Source: Ramazzottius varieornatus
Taxonomy: Eukaryota > Tardigrada > Eutardigrada > Parachela > Ramazzottiidae
DNA length: 64,000 bases
Assembly (NCBI GenBank): GCA_001949185.1
Contig: BDGG01000004.1
Location: forward strand, 2,412,278-2,476,277
Direction of reading: 5' to 3'
The notes beneath the pieces are model-generated. The model was not told the DNA's origin, did no database searches, and worked only from the letters and a program-made list of their open reading frames with translations. Shown piece by piece: positions 35,336 through 47,448 of the stretch. Every line of letters starts with the position of its first letter. Within the stretch, counting starts at the first letter, position 1. A program made the translations under genes and the position numbers.

Positions 35336-36922
35336 GCTAATGAAAGGATTGAGCTCCGTGTGATCAGAACATCACTCCTCCGCAGATATTCTATTTGAGT
35401 CGGTTGCTGCTGACGCCCACGGGCATGCGGAGATCGTGCAAACATCAAAGCGATACAGTAGCGAAAGAACAACATAAAAGTTTTATTGAGTTTCTGGATG
35501 TGGGCTCCCATTAATCGATGCGGTTATCCACAGAAGAGACATAAAAGACATTCCATATGCTCCCTTTCCAAACAGCTCTCCGCCAATTTAAATTACGATG
35601 AAGTAACTAGATCCACCGATGGTTACGTATGAAAGTATACAAAGAGGGGGGAGGGGTACTGCAAGAGAGAGCTAGGTTCTCCACAATGGAAGGTTCTTCA
35701 CATGTGCTTCAAAGGAGGAGCTTCGAGCTTTGTCAATGGAATGAGAGCGGGCATTTGATCTGATGTAGCTATCCTGCATACTGTTTTTTTCATTATGGTA
35801 ATCTTCGGGTGGCTTTCAGTGAAGCGTGGCGCGTTTGCCAGCCTCAAGATTACTTACAGCCGGCGATTTAGTGATAAAAACACTCCAGAGACTCGGCAAA
35901 GAGCCAACCGTCAGGAGCTTGAGGCCGATCTGACGCCCGCGGTGCCCCTGCTACTGATCAATTTCTGTTTCAGCGCATTACGGGCACTTTCATTTGTCTT
36001 TCTTTGTGCCACCATCTGGAGGGCTCCCTCCATTGCGAGAGCGAGGACCCAGTAAGCTTTAATTTTTCGAAACGAGGCCTGTTCCCATCAAATGGCTTAC
36101 CGCGTAAAGGTCGGCGTGTGGGTGTTCTTGTACAGTTGTACTCTTCGGTCTTGGCGTCGTATGCAATTATACGACAGCTTGCGAAGAAAGTGCGACTACG
36201 TACTGCAGTAGTACCTCTGCAACGCAGAATTGTGGATGCTTTGTGTCCGTCAGCCACCAAAGGCAAATAATCTAAAAGCTATTCTTTCTAGTGCGGGACA
36301 TTTGAGTAGGTACGTGGTCACTCTTTGAGTATGTAGTCTGGCGTAATTAGCAAGAGCAAAGCTACAATTATCATACTGTAAGTTCTCTATCCCTATCCAC
36401 ACGTTCACCGCAGGCACACTGGGTCCTTACATACACACATTACAGACGAAGAGCCGAGGTGTTATATGACACAGACGTAAGGGTGGTAAGGCTGGTTTAC
36501 AGCGTTTCCTTTTCTGCGATAAGATAAGTAATTATCCAGCTTGCTGGTAATCTTTAGCTGGTTCAAAGGTGACTTCCGCTCGATCCCTCTCCTTCGCGTA
36601 GTACACGGTCCGGCGAAAGCACTTCCTGTTCGAACCGTTCTTTCGGCCTATGAAGCTTACTTTCGTGAGTATGCGTGAGAGCTTTGTAATTGGTTATTCC
36701 TGATACAGTCGTGTCTTAGCATCCAACAGTGCATTTCTCATTGTACTCTATTTCAGGTATGTGACTCTGCAAGCTCAGCTCATTGAGCTACAGTAGAATT
36801 TGCGCTGGAAACTTTTGGAGAGAACGCACGTTCCAGAATAACTCAAAGATCCGAACCGCGTTGGTATTCGAAGACTCTTCGGAGAGGAACAGTCGCTGGT
36901 TCTCCTGCTTTGTCGCTTGACC
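35336..36922. other. Intergenic region C2H2 gene / FPPS with possible minus-strand exons
   Basis: 1.6 kb between divergent genes. Two minus-strand open segments (about 36230-36101 and 36056-35911) can be joined through GTAAGC...TTAAAG with matching phase, giving about 90 residues; this is listed separately. The remainder, 36270-36900, shows no domain, repeat or RNA gene. Confidence 0.35.
35911..36230 (-). CDS. Possible two-exon gene of unknown function (5' end unresolved)
   Basis: The minus-strand segment about 36230-36101 reads RTFFASCRIIAYDAKTEEYN and ends PTRRPLR at a GTAAGC donor. The segment 36056-35911 continues AYWVLALAMEGALQMVAQRK, then NESARNALKQKLISSRGTAG, to a TGA at 35913-35911. 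The join keeps frame and codon composition resembles neighbouring exons, but I see no known domain and no convincing start codon. It could be a small gene, the 3' end of a longer one, or chance. Alanine/leucine-rich AYWVLALAMEGALQMV could be one membrane-associated helix. Confidence 0.3.
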
Positions 36923-38465
36923 ATGTCCAGCTCGGCGACCGACGGCGCTAAGAACGGGAAATCTTTCGACGCTATTTTCCAGGTTATCCTGAGAGAGCTA
37001 ACGTCTAACGCACCTGATCCGGGCATCCAGCAAGCGCTCGACTGGTTTCAGCAGGTACACAATCATAGTGAACGCATTCTTGCTAACTGTAAGTTAGTCA
37101 GTATGCGGTCTTAATTATCACCATTTTTGTCTCACAGGTGCTAGAATACAATGTCCCTCACGGGAAGAAAAATCGTGGACTGTCGGTGGTGGATACGTAC
37201 CGTTTACTGAAGAAGAACGCGCACATCCCGGAAGAGGACGATCAGAAAGCTGCCGTACTTGGATGGTGTGTAGAAATAGTAGGTGCTTAATGTTGCCTGT
37301 CCGAACATATTTTGCGGGGACGTGCTCATCAAAGCTTATTCTGCTATCGGTGCCATTTGAAAAGGATTTCTTGTGTGGCAGTTGCAGGCATTCTTCCTGG
37401 TTGCTGACGATATCATGGACCAGTCTCATACTAGGCGTGGTCAACCCTGTTGGTTTCGGCAGGTATGCTACCTCTGGACAACACCAAACGTCCACCTTGC
37501 TTGTTATTACTTACCTGATAAAAGAGATGTATTTCGAATTATCTCGAACCGATTAACCCATATTTGACAGAGAAACGTTGGTCTAATTGCGATCAACGAC
37601 GCTTTCTATCTGGAGAATGCTGTGTACGCCATCATCAAGACTCATTTTGATGGACTGCCTTCCTACGTCAAAATTATGGAGCTCTTCCACGAGGTACACG
37701 TTATTAATACGCACCAAGACTGATCTTAGTAATGTCGCTAATCTGCAGGTGACGATGCAAACCATAACTGGCCAGTGCCTGGACATGGTATCGTCGCGAC
37801 CTGACGAGCCGGTCGATTTCTCTACTTTCACCAGCCAACGGTACGACAGTATCGTCAAGTACAAAACGGCCTACTACTCGTTCTACCTTCCCGTTGCTCT
37901 CGCAATGTATCTTGTAGGTATTGCAAATGCACTACAAAATTGGTTTTTTCTCGGGAAGTCAATAACGAACAGCCTGTTTACAGGCTGGAATCTATGATGA
38001 AGATTCTCATCAGCGAGCCAAAGCAATCCTCCTAGAGATGGGACACTTCTTTCAAGTTCAGGATGACTACCTCGACTGCTTCGGAACTCCGGAAATATTG
38101 GGGAAGATAGGGACCGATATTCAGGATAGGAAGTGCGGATGGCTGATTGTCCAGGCACTTCTCATCTGCAATGCAGAACAGCGAGAACGATTACAAGTAT
38201 AATTATGCGCCTAATCTAACCTAAAATGGCCAGAAGTAGTAAACCCGAATCCATTCTCATATAGGACAACTACGGTATTGACAGACCGGAATGCATACAG
38301 CGCGTTAAGGATGTCTACCACGAACTGGCAATGGAAAAAGTTTACAAGACGTTCGAGGACGAATCAGCCATTCGAATCCAAGACCTCATCGGAAAATTCA
38401 GTGGGAGCTTACCACCCTCGATCTTTATGAGCTTTTTCAACAAAATATTCAAGAGAAACAAATAA
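36923..38465 (+). CDS. FDPS: Farnesyl diphosphate synthase
   Basis: Short-chain trans-prenyltransferase condensing two isopentenyl diphosphates onto dimethylallyl diphosphate to give farnesyl diphosphate, precursor of dolichol, haem A, ubiquinone and prenyl groups. Exons: 36923-37054, 37138-37278, 37382-37462, 37571-37693, 37749-37913, 37984-38196, 38265-38465; 1056 nt, 351 residues, phases consistent. The first aspartate-rich motif is in [20 protein letters not shown] with Phe-Phe before it, the aromatic pair typical of animal farnesyl (not geranylgeranyl) synthases. The second is [37 protein letters not shown] contains the conserved Asp-Lys-Cys-like core and the C-terminal KRNK is the usual basic end. 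No organelle-targeting extension is obvious at the [19 protein letters not shown] start. The stop overlaps an AATAAA signal (38461-38466). Product chain length is inferred from the Phe pair. Confidence 0.95.
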
Positions 38466-38521
38466 AACAATAATTTCACAGGGAAGTTAAGAAAAGAGTT
38501 GGTCTAAACAAATATGTCCAT

Positions 38522-41500
38522 TTATTTTCCGTTTTCGAGAGGCGTGTACGTCCATTTCGGAAACACACGCTTATAAAGTTTCATGAGCACGGTATCGGAT
38601 GATTGCAGTTGCCCATCGAATCTGCATTTCATATGGCCATGAGTTCCTGAAAACCGGAAAGCAATAGAAGTTAGCACGATTTATGATCGCTTACATGCAT
38701 ATCAAGTGAACTGTTCACAACGAAAACGTGAAGTCACAGCAGTGTTAACACCAACCTAAAGGCTCCTTGATCTCTCCCACTCGGCCGTTCTTCGTCGTCA
38801 GCTTCACTTTTCGGAACCAGTTTACGTCCTCTGCAATACAACAAGCGTTTGAACACAAGTCCAGCATATAAGCTGCATCGAATAACGCTATCGAGTTCTA
38901 ACTTCATCAAGTTGATGACATACCCGTATTAAAGAACATGAATCGAATCACAGCGCTTCTAACGTTGATCTTGAAGGGGTGTCCACTGAGCACCACTCGC
39001 TTCAGCACCACTCTACTGGGGTCCAGACTAAGAACGCTTCCTTTCGCAATTAGCTCAACTTTTCCTGTAACAGACCACACCATGTCACTATGGGTTGGAA
39101 CACACCCAACGAGGCAGACTGCATAAGCGCTAACCTGCTTCCGAATCCTTGTAAACAAGCACCGGCGCAGGCGGAAATGTGATTGGTGCGTAAACCGAAA
39201 TGACAAAGTGCTCCTCTTCGGGCATAAACCGAAGGAACTACAAACACATTCAATGAAAACAACCTCGAGTTTCTGCTACAAAAGGTTTCACGTTATGAAG
39301 TTTACCTTGTGAAGTTTGCCGGCAGATAATTCGGAAAACAGTGCTTTGGCTTTGAACCGGCGGAATCCAACCTGGAAGACTAGTTCCTGTCCGCTTCGCA
39401 CTGGTGCCTCGAAGCCGGAGATTCGCTTGACACTCATGTTCACCACCGTCATTGAGTGCTCATGCAAGAGCAGACCGTAAACCACAAGAGAAGATGTTGT
39501 ATCAGCCATGCTCAGCGGAGCATCCCGGAGGACAACAGTGGCAGTATTGAAGGGTTCCTGAAAAGATCCGCGATTAACAGACCTAATGCATCGCTGCATT
39601 GTACGAACACTTACAACAGCAGTCCTGTTAGCAAAATTCAAGGCTGCCTTCTTCGAGGATTTCATGTTGGAGAATCGAGAAACCTGAGCGTATTCACGAG
39701 GCAGGTTCTCTTCGGCATCCCAGTTAGCGGACCGGAAATCGTCCAAACCACGGTACCTGGAAAAGTTTAAGCTAACTGTGTCTCTGTAAGAGAAAACCAA
39801 GCTTCATAAACGGACTTCAACACTCACTTGAAGAACCGAATCCGAGCGGGCGTGTCCAAAGGCGTGTCGATCTCATCCGGGAACATGCGATCCTGGAGTC
39901 TTTTCTTCATCTGAGCATACCTAAGGAAACAATCAACATTAACACGTTAGTTAAAGGCTTCATCCACAGACTAACTAGAATAAACGTACGCCGCCGCCTC
40001 GTCCTGTTCTTTCAGTCGAGAGTCGTAGCCATCGGCGTCCTCGCTCATATCGATCTGCTCGAGGTCCATTTCAGAATTTTTCTCGACCTCCGAGACTGTA
40101 TCGTTGTCTTCCAGCGAGTTGCCGTCAGCTTCCATTTGCTCCTTGTTCATGTCTACATCTTCCTCGTCAGACTCAGTATTAACTTCTGCACCGTCGTCTT
40201 CAACCTCCTTCTCGTCGTCATCCACGATCCATGCCGCTTGGTAGTTCGAAGTCCCCTTCGGAACGGTCTTCATCAGCCTTTTCTTCGACATTGCAACTGT
40301 GACAAGAAATACCATCGAACTGAACCTTCAGATAACATGCGGTCAGATCATTCTGTTGCGTCAAGAGTCCCACCTGAGGCAGCATCCAGCTGAGAATTAG
40401 TTGCGCTGTCCTCCATTTCAATCTCTTCTTCGGGTTTCAAAGAAGGCTGGTCAGCAGGGTTGGCCGTCAAAGTCCTGTCACCAGCAGACACAGCGTCTTT
40501 CTGTCTTTTGCCCTTCTAAAGTGGATACAATCAGTCACAACTAGCGAAATGCAACTAGACCACCGGTTTCCTGGTGCCTACCCGGTAAACTGCGGACTGC
40601 CCATTACGCGAGGACGTACATCAGAACAAATAAGTTTTACCTGGTTATCGGCGCGTTCATGGATGATAACTTCACTCAAAAGAAAGTCTCCGTAGCCGAG
40701 GACGTGTACAACTCCGTTGACATCCAGAGTTCCTCCTTTGACAATGCCGGAAATCCTGACGGAACCACTTTGGGACTGAAAATAACACAGAGCCATTCGC
40801 TTGTACATCACTTATTCGAAAGCGGTACTAGCAGGAGAAGCAACGTGAAAGTCACCTGGTCTTCTGGGTTGACGCGCTCGACAGCCGTCGAAATCATGTA
40901 GGGCCTCATTTCACGATATTCAACAGACGCAGGGCGGACAGTACTAAGTCGAAAAAGGAAGCTCGACATATCAGCATTTCCGGAAACAAAATCCACATGA
41001 GGATCAGGAAACCTAAACATATTACCATGCAGTATCATGGTCACAAACTCATCAATTACAGGTCTGCTACATCGCTTCCAGGGTGCACCATACCATGCTT
41101 TGATCCGTTTAATCACGTTCTTTTTGACTTCGCTCTTTTCCTTGAGAAATACTTGGGCATTTTGCTGTGGGGAATAAAAAGAGGTAAGGTCTCCTCTATC
41201 AAAGGACCGAGGAACGAAAGAGAACTTACATCTTTTTCCAGTTCAATATACAAGCAATGCACCACGGCCGGAAGTCCCTGTCCGAGAAGAGACGACAAGA
41301 GGTCCTCGGTTTCAGCGGAGACCTCTTCGAAGGGATCGTACAGAAATATAACCAAATCTGCGATCTTCGCCAAATCCAAGGTGTTCCATAAGTCGTTCAT
41401 ATCAGCGACGCGGAAGTTCAAGCTGATTTTCCATCGAGGAAACCTGTAATTGAATTCAGCATAATTATATACAGTGCGATCAAAATCAAGCAAGAATATG

Positions 41501-42152
41501 TTACTTCATGGACACTTTATGGATCGATTTATCTGGCTTATTGCAGTCTTCGGACATTTCAATGTCCTCATGCTCCTCAAAGTCCCGAAACAGATCCAGG
41601 AAATTCTGTACATTGATAAGCGGTGATGTGGAGACGATCGTAACATCCAGCGGCGTGGACTCGAACTTCTGCTTCTCTTGGAGAGTTAACAGCTGGTTTA
41701 ATGCTCGTCTTTGTGACCGCTACAAAAGAGCAACTCAACCCTAGTCAGAGGTCAGAGGTTTGGGAGAGCAGCTTCGATCACACAGCCTAGTGATCCCCAC
41801 GCCGGCGACGCGCTAAGAAGTGTTACTATACGATGTTACTCAAGACACCGACTACAAATATCAGCCATACCCGGTTTCTTCGGTCATTCTTCGTAACGAT
41901 AGACTTTTTTCCTTTCCTGAACTGTCCTCCTTGTACCGTGCGACCTACAAAATGTATGGACAACAGCTCACAGACTGAGTATCAGTTGTGCGCCTTGAAC
42001 GTCCCAGATAGTTGCGAAATATCCAAGCTGGCCGTAAAATCGAACTTACCTTTCTGCTCGGTGCGAAGTTCTCCTTTGCTCTTATGTTGTCCATTCTTAT
42101 GTGTTTTGTTCTTCTGTACCCACACTCCAGATCGATGATGCGATGAAGACAT
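38522..42152 (-). CDS. TSR1: Pre-rRNA processing protein TSR1 (BMS1/TSR1 family)
   Basis: Assembly factor of the 40S ribosomal subunit, a GTPase-like protein without nucleotide hydrolysis that sits on late pre-40S particles. Sixteen exons: 42152-42050, 41944-41871, 41719-41505, 41443-41230, 41164-41094, 41012-40856, 40775-40641, 40515-40374, 40296-39990, 39920-39828, 39756-39615, 39557-39306, 39237-39135, 39064-38924, 38830-38756, 38646-38522; 2349 nt, 782 residues, all phases consistent. Diagnostic blocks: basic N-terminus VQKNKTHKNGQHKSKGE, DLAKIADLVIFLYDPFEEVS, YREMRPYM, DVNGVVHVLGYGDF, VPKGTSNYQAAWIVDDDEKE followed by a long acidic stretch, RYRGLDDFRSANWDAEENLP, LVFQVGFRRFKAKALFSE, KRVVLSGHPFKINVRSAVIR and the end LYKRVFPKWTYTPLENGK. 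No P-loop lysine motif is seen, as known for TSR1 versus BMS1. Confidence 0.95.
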
Positions 42153-43033
42153 GTCTGTCGATGTCCGACCACCGGAAGACGGAAAGATGGAATCTTGTTA
42201 GGCGCAGACCTCAAGACGGTTCGACCTTTCTCACTCCATCCCTTGGGGCAGAGGGGCTTCTCAGTTATCATCACCCTGGGGGCTGTTGCACGTTCGCCGT
42301 ACGTACAAAACTTTCTGCCCAGAAAATCGCGGAGATTTCTTGCGCGACTTTCAATTTCATTTGAATTTTTGAAGCTGCTGAAGAAGTGAATTTTCTTTTC
42401 GCCACTCCTCAAGTGAAATTTCTGTGTGGACACTGCCAGTCCACAATTTGGACATAGCGAAGGATCTACCGAGAACTGAGGTCTTGAGATCTGGCTGTGC
42501 AGTTTATACGGGACTTAATATACGAGGGACGTTTGGGTGCAGGTACGAGCACGCTTCAACAATCAACTGGAAGACCTTGTTCCTTTTGTTGTCCTTGTGG
42601 TACTACCCTGGATGGGTTTTTGATGTCCAAAAGGAAGTTATTATACCGTTCACACTGTCTCGTGTGCTTCTGTGTCTTTGGTCAGAGTCTTTGGTGGATA
42701 CAGTTTCAAAACTAAGTTTGGTTACGTAAAGACTTTTTAATTTTCGCAATGTCGTGCGTCACTTACGTAAGAAACCAGCTTCTCTGTCGCTTACTGTCAG
42801 CTCTGTGTGTGTTGCTCTAATGCTCTTTGTTATGGCTTTACAGCGTGTGACCATATTTTGTTTTTGCCTTGCAGATTGCCTTGGAAGTATTACCAAATCG
42901 TCGGAAAACAACTGGCCCTAGATAAACTTTTCATCCCTTATTCGACGAAAGCCCCACTGGAAGCCTGCTGCCACAGGAAGAGAGGTTTGCCGAATTAGTC
43001 ACGCAAGGGAGCTCGATTCATCGGAAATCGATC
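42153..43033. promoter_or_regulatory. Divergent intergenic region TSR1 / UBE2R
   Basis: 880 bp between the ATGs of two divergent housekeeping genes. Overlapping open frames on the plus strand (42424-42998) have no domain. The UBE2R 5' UTR, possibly with an intron, is probably here, but I cannot place its boundaries. Confidence 0.4.
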
Positions 43034-44422
43034 ATGGCTCATGCGTCAAGCAGTGCCTCGTCAAACCGAGCTGTTAGAGCTCTGATGCAGGAATTTCAGA
43101 GTATCCAGAAAGAGCCCGTAGAAGGCTTCAAGGTACGCTGGATTTTGTTGTCGAATAAACCCCAGTTATTTGAAGATAGTCTAATTCATGGACATCGATT
43201 CGTGTCAATTGCGCATCGACTTTTTTATCGGTGTCGAAATAAAGCAGCCCGTGAGTGCTGTGCGAAGGTCATATTCGATATTGATATCTCGGTAGTAATC
43301 TTTTGGCTGGTTTTCAGGTTAAGCTTTTGCGGGAAGATAACTTGTTCGACTGGGAAGTGGCTATTTATGGGCCTCCCGGAACACTTTACGAAGGCGGATA
43401 TTTCAAAGGTTGGTCGCGTGATCCCCTTTCTTTGTGTTTATAAGTTCTGCTCGCACGATCGCCTGTGTAATGCTGGAAATGTTATCTCGTCGCAGCTCAC
43501 GTAAAATTCCCATCCGACTACCCATACTCTCCGTAAGTATATTTTCGGCAGCTAAATTAAGATTGTCGAGTCAACGAAGTCATGTGAATGCTATTTGCAG
43601 TCCTTCTCTTCGTTTCCTGTCGAAAATTTGGCACCCGAACGTGTATGAAAACGGAGACCTTTGCATAAGTATTCTTCATCCACCTGGTGACGATCCACAT
43701 TCCGGGGAACTTCCGTCAGAAAGGTAAACACTAATTTTGAATTTCAACAAAATTCTAATCAACTTTAATAGAACAATAGAAACTTGTTATACGAAATATT
43801 TTGATACTCTTGTTTTCAACAGATGGAATCCCACACAGAATGTGCGGACCATTCTTATGAGCGTCATCTCGCTCTTGAACGAGCCTAACACGTTTAGCCC
43901 CGCCAATGTCGACGCTAGCGTGATGTTTCGTCGATGGAGGGATTCTGCTGGTAAGACTTGACTGCAACGGTGTAACCCTCGCACACTTGATCTCGATCTG
44001 TGTCTAACGCTTATGCGGTATCAGGTCGTGACAATGAATACGAGCAGATAGTCAAGAACCAAGTGGCACAGACCAGAACGGAAGCGGAACGAGATGGCGT
44101 GAAGGTAAGGAACAAACTACATAGTACTCAAATCAGAATTTGCATTTCGAGTTTTCATCATCAGGTTCCGACAACAGTCGAAGATTACTGTATCAAGACC
44201 GTCTTCACCGAGCAAAAGTCCACCGCCCCTGAGCTGATGATGGACATGGACTTTTACTACAGCGACGACAATGACGTCGACGATGACGAGTTCGAAGATG
44301 AACACGAAGACGATGATAACGAAGACGTGGAGATGGTCAGCAAAGCAGTTCTGAAGAAGGCACATCTGCCTGCACACACCGAAGCCTCCTCTTCGAAGAG
44401 CGTACCTCCCACAAGAGACTAG
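43034..44422 (+). CDS. UBE2R2: Ubiquitin-conjugating enzyme E2 R (CDC34)
   Basis: E2 enzyme partnering cullin-RING (SCF) ligases to build Lys48-linked chains. Exons: 43034-43132, 43318-43408, 43496-43532, 43601-43723, 43823-43950, 44025-44104, 44165-44422; 816 nt, 271 residues, phases consistent. The UBC fold runs from [20 protein letters not shown] through [20 protein letters not shown] and [20 protein letters not shown] (catalytic Cys in GDLC). It is followed by the CDC34-specific acidic-loop insertion [20 protein letters not shown]. The acidic C-terminal tail ([20 protein letters not shown]) is the cullin-binding element of CDC34/UBE2R. Its length is in the range of vertebrate UBE2R1/R2. 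I cannot decide between R1 and R2 orthology. The antisense frame 44117-44458 is a shadow of the acidic tail. Confidence 0.96.
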
Positions 44423-46341
44423 GAGACACCCGGAAGATGGGTGATTAGAGAGGTTCAAGGTTCCTCTGGATGGGAAAGAATATGGTTTATAGGCTTAAGT
44501 TGTGGGTTTTTAACGAAGGGAGCGATGAAATTTAGGACAGTGGTACATTACACTTGTATGCCTATTTCATGCTTAGTTTCATCAGCGATACCTGTGAGTT
44601 TAGTCTTTCGTTTCAGGTCGAGAGCGTTGGCATCATAAGCTGCCGCTAGTTACGGCAAACGTGGTGTCCAGCAGTGCCGTATTAGCACACTTTTTCCTCT
44701 CGATTACGCAACTTACGCCGAAGGTTTCAGCGGACTTATCTTTTCTCTCTTAACCCGCGGTGTTTCCTTTCGAGCACCTCTTTTTGATCTGTGGATGTTC
44801 GGAGTATTGAATATCGACAAGAAGGTCGACTACTGTTGGCATAGACTAAATACCTCTTCTGGTAATGCATTTGTGTTCTGGCATGGAAATATCATTCAAG
44901 CGAGCTTTTGCTGACGCAGTGAAAGCAATTCACTTTCTTGCGGGTATTTTTGGCTGCAGTGGAACGTGAACGCATGTTGTTGCTCGGGGAGCCTTGTGAC
45001 CGCGTCGTAAGGCGATAGTTTGTCGATGTAGACTGGCCAGGCTGTCTCATATCAGCCTGTTTCTGCGGGTCTCCGCCGCAAAGTGAGCGTAACTTTCCTG
45101 GTGGTGGTGACCAAAGATCATAGTGCGTTGGCGCCAACACTCTGCCGATCATATGCTCGAATGTGTCATAATCCAGTACGACGAACAAGCAGCTCTTGCT
45201 GTAACTGACTCACATGAGTTTGTACAAACCTAGTTAAAAACAGTAGCTGCTAAGCTTCCGCCTTAAGGCTATCATCACGTACCGAAGTGGGCTTGAATTG
45301 GCACTCTGTTGTATGCAACACGTTGTTTACAAGGAAAACATCGAGTCAAGAAAATAAACCGGATTTTGTTACGGTATTTGAAATAGGGAACCCTTAGTCT
45401 CGTGAACACCGCCAAAAATCAAAATTCGCGAAACATGTTCATTACCCCTTCACTCGTAGTACGATAGATTATTATAGTGTTACTGCCCAAACTGCAAGCA
45501 TACCCGGGCCTTTACCAGCTCAAGGGACATGAGTTTCGGGACCAACCTATCGGGGACCTCGAAAAGCCCGGATCTCCTCACACTTGATACACAGATGGCG
45601 CTGTCAACGCTGTGAGTTTGTTCGGCTTCGAAGAACCCTGACACAGGTATTGTTCCTATTGTTCCGTGTTACTGACACTCCGCCTCCGCCTCCGCCTCCG
45701 CCTCCACCAGAGAACGTCAATGCGAATAGAAACCTACGTACCTGAACTTGTTTGACCGAGAAAGTTAGTGTTTTGATTTCTTGTATTACTGCTCGTCAAG
45801 ACATATTTACAGCTAATCCCAAGTGCAGTAAGAAGACCAGTATCCTTGTCAACATATTTTGTTGGTCTACCTATGAAGCTCGCGACAACGTATCATGGAG
45901 CTGGCGAACTTCAGCTTGAAAAAGAAGATGAGAAAAAATTTGCATAATAAGAGACTATCTGGATCTAGCTGGAAGTAAGCTGGAACATGGCAATCGGATT
46001 AGTTGCGATACTCGGTTGGTGGCTCACAAAACGCCGCTGGCTGTTTTCTACTGCAGTTTCACGCTTGAATTCTATCATTAGGAAGGGTTTTTCTATCACT
46101 GTTCGTTATCGGATGATTTGAATGGATGTTCACGTCCCATGTTGGAGTTATCGAGCTGTGGTGCAGAGGGACTATCGAAGCAGGCAGGAAGGAAGACGAA
46201 GACTGTTGGCGGATGGGTGAAGTGGGGAGGAAGTGAGGCCTCAGACTAAATGACAGCCCAGCATCGATTGTACCGCCAAACATACAGGCAGTTGTAAAGG
46301 CAAAATGGGCAAAGGCAAAGTACTGAATATATCCGTTCTAT
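44423..46341. other. Intergenic stretch with a doubtful minus-strand ORF
   Basis: About 1.9 kb downstream of UBE2R. A minus-strand open frame at 45188-44892 could extend to an acceptor-like CAG near 45220. It encodes a stretch starting VVLDYDTFEHMIGRVLAPTH, then a Ser/Arg-rich tail; I recognise no family. A (CTCCGC)n microsatellite lies at 45678-45705. No tRNA or transposon is recognised. Confidence 0.35.
45678..45705. repeat. Hexanucleotide microsatellite (CTCCGC)n
   Basis: Between four and five uninterrupted CTCCGC units, read directly, in intergenic DNA upstream of the HHIP-like gene. No coding frame with domain similarity covers it. Confidence 0.85.
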
Positions 46342-46826
46342 CTATTCCACGGTTTGACCACCGCCATCGTCTTCCTCCACATATGCCCAAGTCAGCGCGG
46401 TCACAATTACGTTTGATTTGATCACTTCTATGACTTGCACATCGCCAAGTTTGTCATGATTACATACATACAAGTCGACATCAGTCTGACGACCCACCAC
46501 AAGCTCGTTGACGCTCTTCCCGGTACACTCTCCCGCACTTCCCCATTGTACATGCGCACCGTACTCGTCCCCGTTGCACAACAATCTGTATTACAAACAC
46601 ACATACGGCTCCCAGCAATGTTCACTCAGTAAAGGCACTTTGTGAAGGGAAACGCCACATGCAAACATGTGTAACGGTCTGGCACTTTTTTGTCAGCTGG
46701 CGTGCATTCTCCCCTTCCTTTTGTTCGATCCGTGGCCGTAATTTCTCCCACTCGTATTGAGAAAGTTGCGGATAGGTGATCACGCTTTACGCGCGCAAGT
46801 ACTATTTCAATCATGACCATTGATAC
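46342..46826 (-). CDS. Possible cysteine-bearing secreted protein, two 3' exons (5' end unresolved)
   Basis: Two minus-strand segments, 46826-46639 and 46585-46342, join through GTGCCT...ATACAG with matching phase (acceptor before the first segment is CAATAG). The joined frame contains ARVKRDHLSATFSIRVGEIT, GECTPADKKVPDRYTCLHVA, then LLCNGDEYGAHVQWGSAGEC, VGRQTDVDLYVCNHDKLGDV and ends EEDDGGGQTVE. Five cysteines in about 140 residues and alternating beta-like hydrophobic pattern suggest a disulfide-bonded extracellular domain, but I do not recognise the family. No start codon or signal peptide was located; upstream exons may lie in 46830-47130 on the same strand. The intervening sequence is short (53 nt) yet typical for this genome. 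Confidence 0.4.
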
Positions 46827-47448
46827 CTATTGGGCACATATTGTCCGTCACCTTTGCATCGGTGTACACACCTTTTGATGCCTGACAATCCTTTCAACCT
46901 CTGGGCACAGCTAGTACAAACGCCTCAACTTTCCGTATCGATGCGTCGCTCCGCGAAGTTCCTCGTCTTTTGTGCCACTTAACGGGAATAGATTTCTTGG
47001 CGCGATAAAGGGGAAGACAGGACGTGTGAGTTTTACAGTGTGTCTTTATGATGACGGCCTTCTCTTCGCAGCCCATGTTACGCGCTCAACGGACACCATC
47101 ACCGCCGCACATTCCACCGATCGAAGAAAATTATATTGTTGTGGCATTCGTCGCAAGTGGCGCTTAAACAAACATCTCGAATTTTTCTCCGCATCCAGTG
47201 GAAACGGATCAGCTCATCTTCAAGGAGCTGCACTGCCAGGCCGCAATCTCCACGGGGATTACGCCGTGTATACTCACTCTTCCCTCCAAATGGTCCGTCT
47301 GCGGCCTGCGTCTGTCATCATTTTATGAATCGTCGATCTGCGTTAACTCATTTCGAGGACCAAACCTTCAACGACCTCAAACCGCGGCGGACAAATGCCT
47401 CAGCTTATTTATTGTTTCTTTTATTGAGCGAACCCTTACCATGCTGAC
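46827..47448. other. Divergent region upstream of the HHIP-like gene
   Basis: Contains the HHIP-like promoter and possibly missing 5' exons of the minus-strand frame at 46342-46826. Overlapping plus-strand open frames (46972-47473) show no folate-receptor or frizzled-type cysteine pattern that would extend the HHIP-like protein upstream. Confidence 0.35.
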
